Assembly (NCBI RefSeq): GCF_031877795.1
Contig: NC_133971.1
Location: 92,022,154-92,086,153 of the forward strand
Direction of reading: 5' to 3'
Source of the DNA: Strix aluco
Taxonomy: Eukaryota; Chordata; Aves; Strigiformes; Strigidae
Length of the DNA: 64,000 nt
A program made the translations under genes and the position numbers. The notes beneath the pieces are model-generated. The model was not told where the DNA came from. It saw only the letters and a list, made by a program, of their open reading frames with translations, and ran no database searches. Positions 60,361 through 64,000 of the stretch are shown one piece after another. Positions within the stretch are counted from its first letter, which is position 1, and each line of letters starts with the position of its first letter.

Positions 60361-63300
60361 AAAGTCACCTGCAGTCTACTCCTTGAAAGCCTACCCATGG
60401 ATGGCCTTAGTCACTCAGCTCCCTAACAGAAAGAGAAACCTCCTTTCCCCTCTTACTGCTGGAAACTACAGCATGGGCAATCTAGGGTCATGTATTAAGT
60501 ACCTTTAGGTACTTAAATGCATGCTGCAACAAGGCACAGTGATTTTTAAACACACCAAGATAAACTCATACTCAACCCAATGGATTGTGGAAATCCCAGG
60601 AAGAGTTTGCCTTCAGGGACAGCAGAACCTCTCTAGTTAATGTAGCTAAGGCCTCTTAGGACGTCATGTGACAAGCAGAGATTTGTGAGAAACCCGCCTG
60701 CCCTGCGTGCCAAGAAGTGCCATTAACTGCTCCTTCCATTCATCATGTCCACTGCTAACCAGCATATTCCCCTCCCTGCCTGCTTTACCTGATTCCCAGC
60801 TTTAGACTACCACTATTTTATTTACCCTGCAGCGTGATCAAATTTCATCTTGTTGATGCCCTGACTCCATCCTACCGTGCTTTAATGAAATCTATTTGAA
60901 CAAGGGACCATGACCAAAGGTCACAACCCATAAAGGGGGTCCAAGATTGAAGAATAGAGAAATGACTGTATGTAACTGTCCACCTCGTGGAAGGGCCATC
61001 CTCCCCTCATCTCCCAGGCTCTGCTGTTCTCTGACACTGTAGCATCATCTTTGCCCAACCCCAAGTTGTCTTCTTCACCCCACTTTCCCACCATGCTTCC
61101 TCAGCTTCCCTCACTTTGCCACCTCTGTGTCAAGCAGGTTCCCTCCTCTGGTGCAACTTCACCTTCTAATCTTGCCTGGTCACGAACACTGAGCTTCAAC
61201 AAGGTCCTGCCGGTGAGTCAACAGCCGCTTGCACACAGGGTTGTAGCAGGGTGTATTAAGTGATGTAAATGGATCTATTGTTTGCTTCAACCCTGTGAGT
61301 GCTGAGAACTGATAAGAACAATGTAGTCCCCATAACACTTCTCCTCCACGTTATCAGCCTCTGATCTTAATCCCAGGAGTCAATGTCATAATCCATCACT
61401 GTTAATGAGTGTGAGCTCCCCTAGGCAGGGGCCTTATCTCACTTGGTATCTAAAGGGCCGTATGAGGTTATGGCAATAGTGCAATTAAGTAAAGGTTACA
61501 TTGGCCTGGAAGTGTTAGGACTGGCTCTTTGGGAACAATTCATCAGAGACCAGAGGAAGCAAAAGTAAATGCCTTTATATGCTACAACTCACATGTCTCT
61601 CCCTGGCACTTCTATCGCTAGGACCTTCCAACCCAGCAGATCTCAGTCTCATAGAAACTGCCAGCCTTGGGCACCTACCAACACAGCATGCGAAGTGGTG
61701 TGGTTTGGAGGCAGGATTGAGCATGCTGGAGAAGTGCTGAAAACGGTTTGCCATCTATTACCACTAAATGTTCCATTTACTACCAGAAATATTTCCTGAG
61801 GTCAAGGTAAAGAGTAAACACACAGGCAGTAATACTTTATCAGTATGTCCTATTCAGCCCTGTTGCCTGCATGGATCAAAATACCACAGCCATTGAGCAA
61901 ACCGAACTCTAGAAGAACAACCCCAAATAAGATCAAACAGCAACACAATCCCATCTTCAATTTGCCTTCTGGGGAACCATTGCCATAGAGAGCAAAAATG
62001 ATGCCTTCTCCTGGCTCTTCCAGGGGCCGGTCACTCCATCAGGGCAAAGACAGTTGCTGCCTTCATTTCATCTAATTCCTGTCCCAACTAGAAAGGAGCT
62101 GATCTTGCACTGACAGGCTTTGCCAAGATTTCAAGTAAAGGTCTCCTCTGTCATAGTACCTACACTGCTTGCCCTTCATACAGGTCATGAGCTACCTACA
62201 AAAATTATTTGCAGCCCGTAAAGGCCAAAGTGTCTACAATGCCCTTAAAATACACTTGCCTCTGCCTATGACTCAGCTGCAGATTTAACTGCGATGTAGA
62301 CAATCCTGGGACAATCAGGTCAAGGCTGTCAACGAATATTGCCTCTGGACACAGCTCATTGGAAAGAGTGATCGCTCACCCTTGCCTCATTCATTACCTC
62401 AGCAGCTTGGCTTCATGTCTGCAACTCACCTTCCCTCCCACACTTGCCCAGACTGTCTGGACAGGGGCTGTGGGCACTGTGACCTCCCTCACTCCTTCCT
62501 ACCACACATGCTAACTCGGTACCTAGGTCAAATCCAAGTATTGGAATTCAGTTCAGGAGAAAATGGATGAAAACAATCTATGTTATACTAGAAGTTATTA
62601 CACCAGGTCAGATTAGATGGTGCAGTGGTCTCCCCTGGCCGTTCAACCCACCCTTGAGAGCTATCACTTTCAAACACATGTTGGGCCATATTTAAGAGCA
62701 GGCATGGTGGCAAGATACCCATGCAGGATGGAAAATCTGTGGTTGACACTTATAGGTGGGTAAGCTGAGGAGCAGTCAAAGCACCCCTGGAGCTGCACAG
62801 CAGCAGATAATGCCATGGGGAGAAATTCAGCTGAAGCTTGCCAGCAAGCGAGGGGAAATGGCTGAGCAGTCCAGGCCTTAATCACATTTCAGGTGCATGA
62901 CAGCTTCGGGCACCAAGGTTAAAAAGACAAAACCAAAACCCCAAACCAGTAATAACAACATTATGGTTATGTTTTGCATTTGCATCAATGAAACACTATA
63001 GGCTATCAGACATTAGGAAGGACAAAGGACAACAGAATGGTATGTTTCTGGGAGAAGATGCCACAATAAACTTCACTGTAGAGAGTTTGGGTACAGGACC
63101 TCAGGCAAGGCAGGGTGTGAGTAAAAACAAGAGGTAGGGAGGTATTCTCCAGAGGTACATCCTAGAGAGATGGGTTTCTCCTCATTGCCACAGATCTAAC
63201 TCTAAGGTCTTTTGACTCTGCTTTGAGTCTGCAAAGTGAGACAGCACAGAGGTGGTGACGACAGCTCAGACCATGCATCAGTCCCACTGCTTCACCAGCC

Positions 63301-64000
63301 AAGAGTGGTGTTGTCAAGGGAAAGTTCAGGACTTGCTTCAGATACCATGTGGACTGATGAGTATAGCCAGCCCACACTCCTTCCCAAGCTGCAGTGTAAA
63401 GGAGTGCAGCTCTCATCCCAGAGAAGGGCCATCAAATCTACAGCTAAAGGAGCATAAATCTCTTAAATCACCAGCTGCGCTCATTCAGCAGGAAAAGACA
63501 GAGCACATAAATCTCCACATGCTCACTTTCAGTAGGAAGGGTAGGCAGGGTCTTCTCTTCTGTTGGCATTTCAAGTGCCTTTAATCAGACACGTCATTTG
63601 GATTAGGCTAAAGGAGAGGTTTAGTGTCTCTGTTTTGCCAGCTGGCTCAGCCCCTTGCTCAGGCTAATCCCAGCATCACACAGAGACCAGACCTTCAGTG
63701 ATTATTTGGATGACAGGATGACCAGGGTAGGGGAGGACAGTCAGAGGTTGGTAAGTTCACATGGGTCCAAGGAGCACTGTGTTCAGTCCTAAAACTTTCC
63801 ACTGTTGTCATGAAGCAAGTGCATATATATCCCTTGTGAGTCAAAGGCCTCTTAGGGTTGCCATTCTAAATGGCCACATCAGGCATTTTAGGGCAAAACA
63901 GTAATTAAATCAGGTGTATCTACACTATTGGCTAAGCCTGGGGCCAAGTCCAGTGCTGAGATCAGACAACACCACTTTGCAAGCCAGTTGTAAACAGGTG

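Larger units (their letters stand above)
48640..64000. other. Downstream flank, gene-poor
   Basis: Contains CR1 fragments at 52962 and 60178, A-rich repeats and the unexplained minus-strand frame at 51144. I saw no exon of SIGLEC15 or EPG5, the genes that follow SLC14A1 in human, and no third urea transporter exon. Confidence 0.6.

Noticed and set aside
1-64000. CRISPR arrays, tRNA or rRNA genes, prokaryotic operons
   Set aside because: None seen. Repeats and split genes point to vertebrate nuclear DNA, where such arrays are not expected.

Overview
This is intron-rich vertebrate nuclear DNA, most likely from a bird. Several CR1-type non-LTR retrotransposon fragments are present in both orientations, with the usual bird 3' end (direct-orientation copies end near 'attctatgattctat'). 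I saw no SINE-dense mammalian repeat pattern. Genes are split into many short exons with GT-AG junctions and introns of about 0.35 to 2.5 kb.

The only genes I can support firmly are two complete urea transporters of the SLC14 family, in tandem on the + strand. Gene 1 (coding 11856-23172, 8 coding exons, 426 aa) is UT-A/SLC14A2-like. Gene 2 (coding 41869-48166, 8 coding exons, 389 aa) is the downstream paralogue. The six internal coding exons have identical lengths in both genes (190, 129, 193, 148, 135 and 50 nt) and identical intron phases, so they are a tandem duplication. All splice sites are GT-AG and no frame is broken. Human SLC14A2 lies just upstream of SLC14A1 on the same strand, which suggests gene 1 = SLC14A2 and gene 2 = SLC14A1. 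Gene 2 nevertheless carries many UT-A-like residues, so its symbol is provisional.

Layout: 1-10380, gene-free flank with one possible SINE remnant. 10385-10925, a CpG-rich patch followed by an exact 80-bp tandem duplication (11020-11178), a plausible promoter area for gene 1. 11856-23172, gene 1, with poly(A) signals just after. 23600-36060, an intergenic spacer with three CR1 fragments, one of them a long decayed piece of the reverse-transcriptase ORF. 36067-36168, a TATA box and a likely non-coding first exon of gene 2, followed by a 5.7-kb first intron holding a second TATATAAGCTG motif at 38828. 41869-48166, gene 2 coding exons, with poly(A) signals just after. 48640-64000, a gene-poor flank with two CR1 fragments and one unexplained minus-strand reading frame (51144-51659) that starts with a signal-peptide-like segment.

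Both proteins would be plasma-membrane urea channels (ten transmembrane helices in two homologous halves, trimeric in known structures). In a uricotelic animal they could recycle urea in kidney or move it in other tissues. No tRNA, rRNA, CRISPR or prokaryotic feature was seen.
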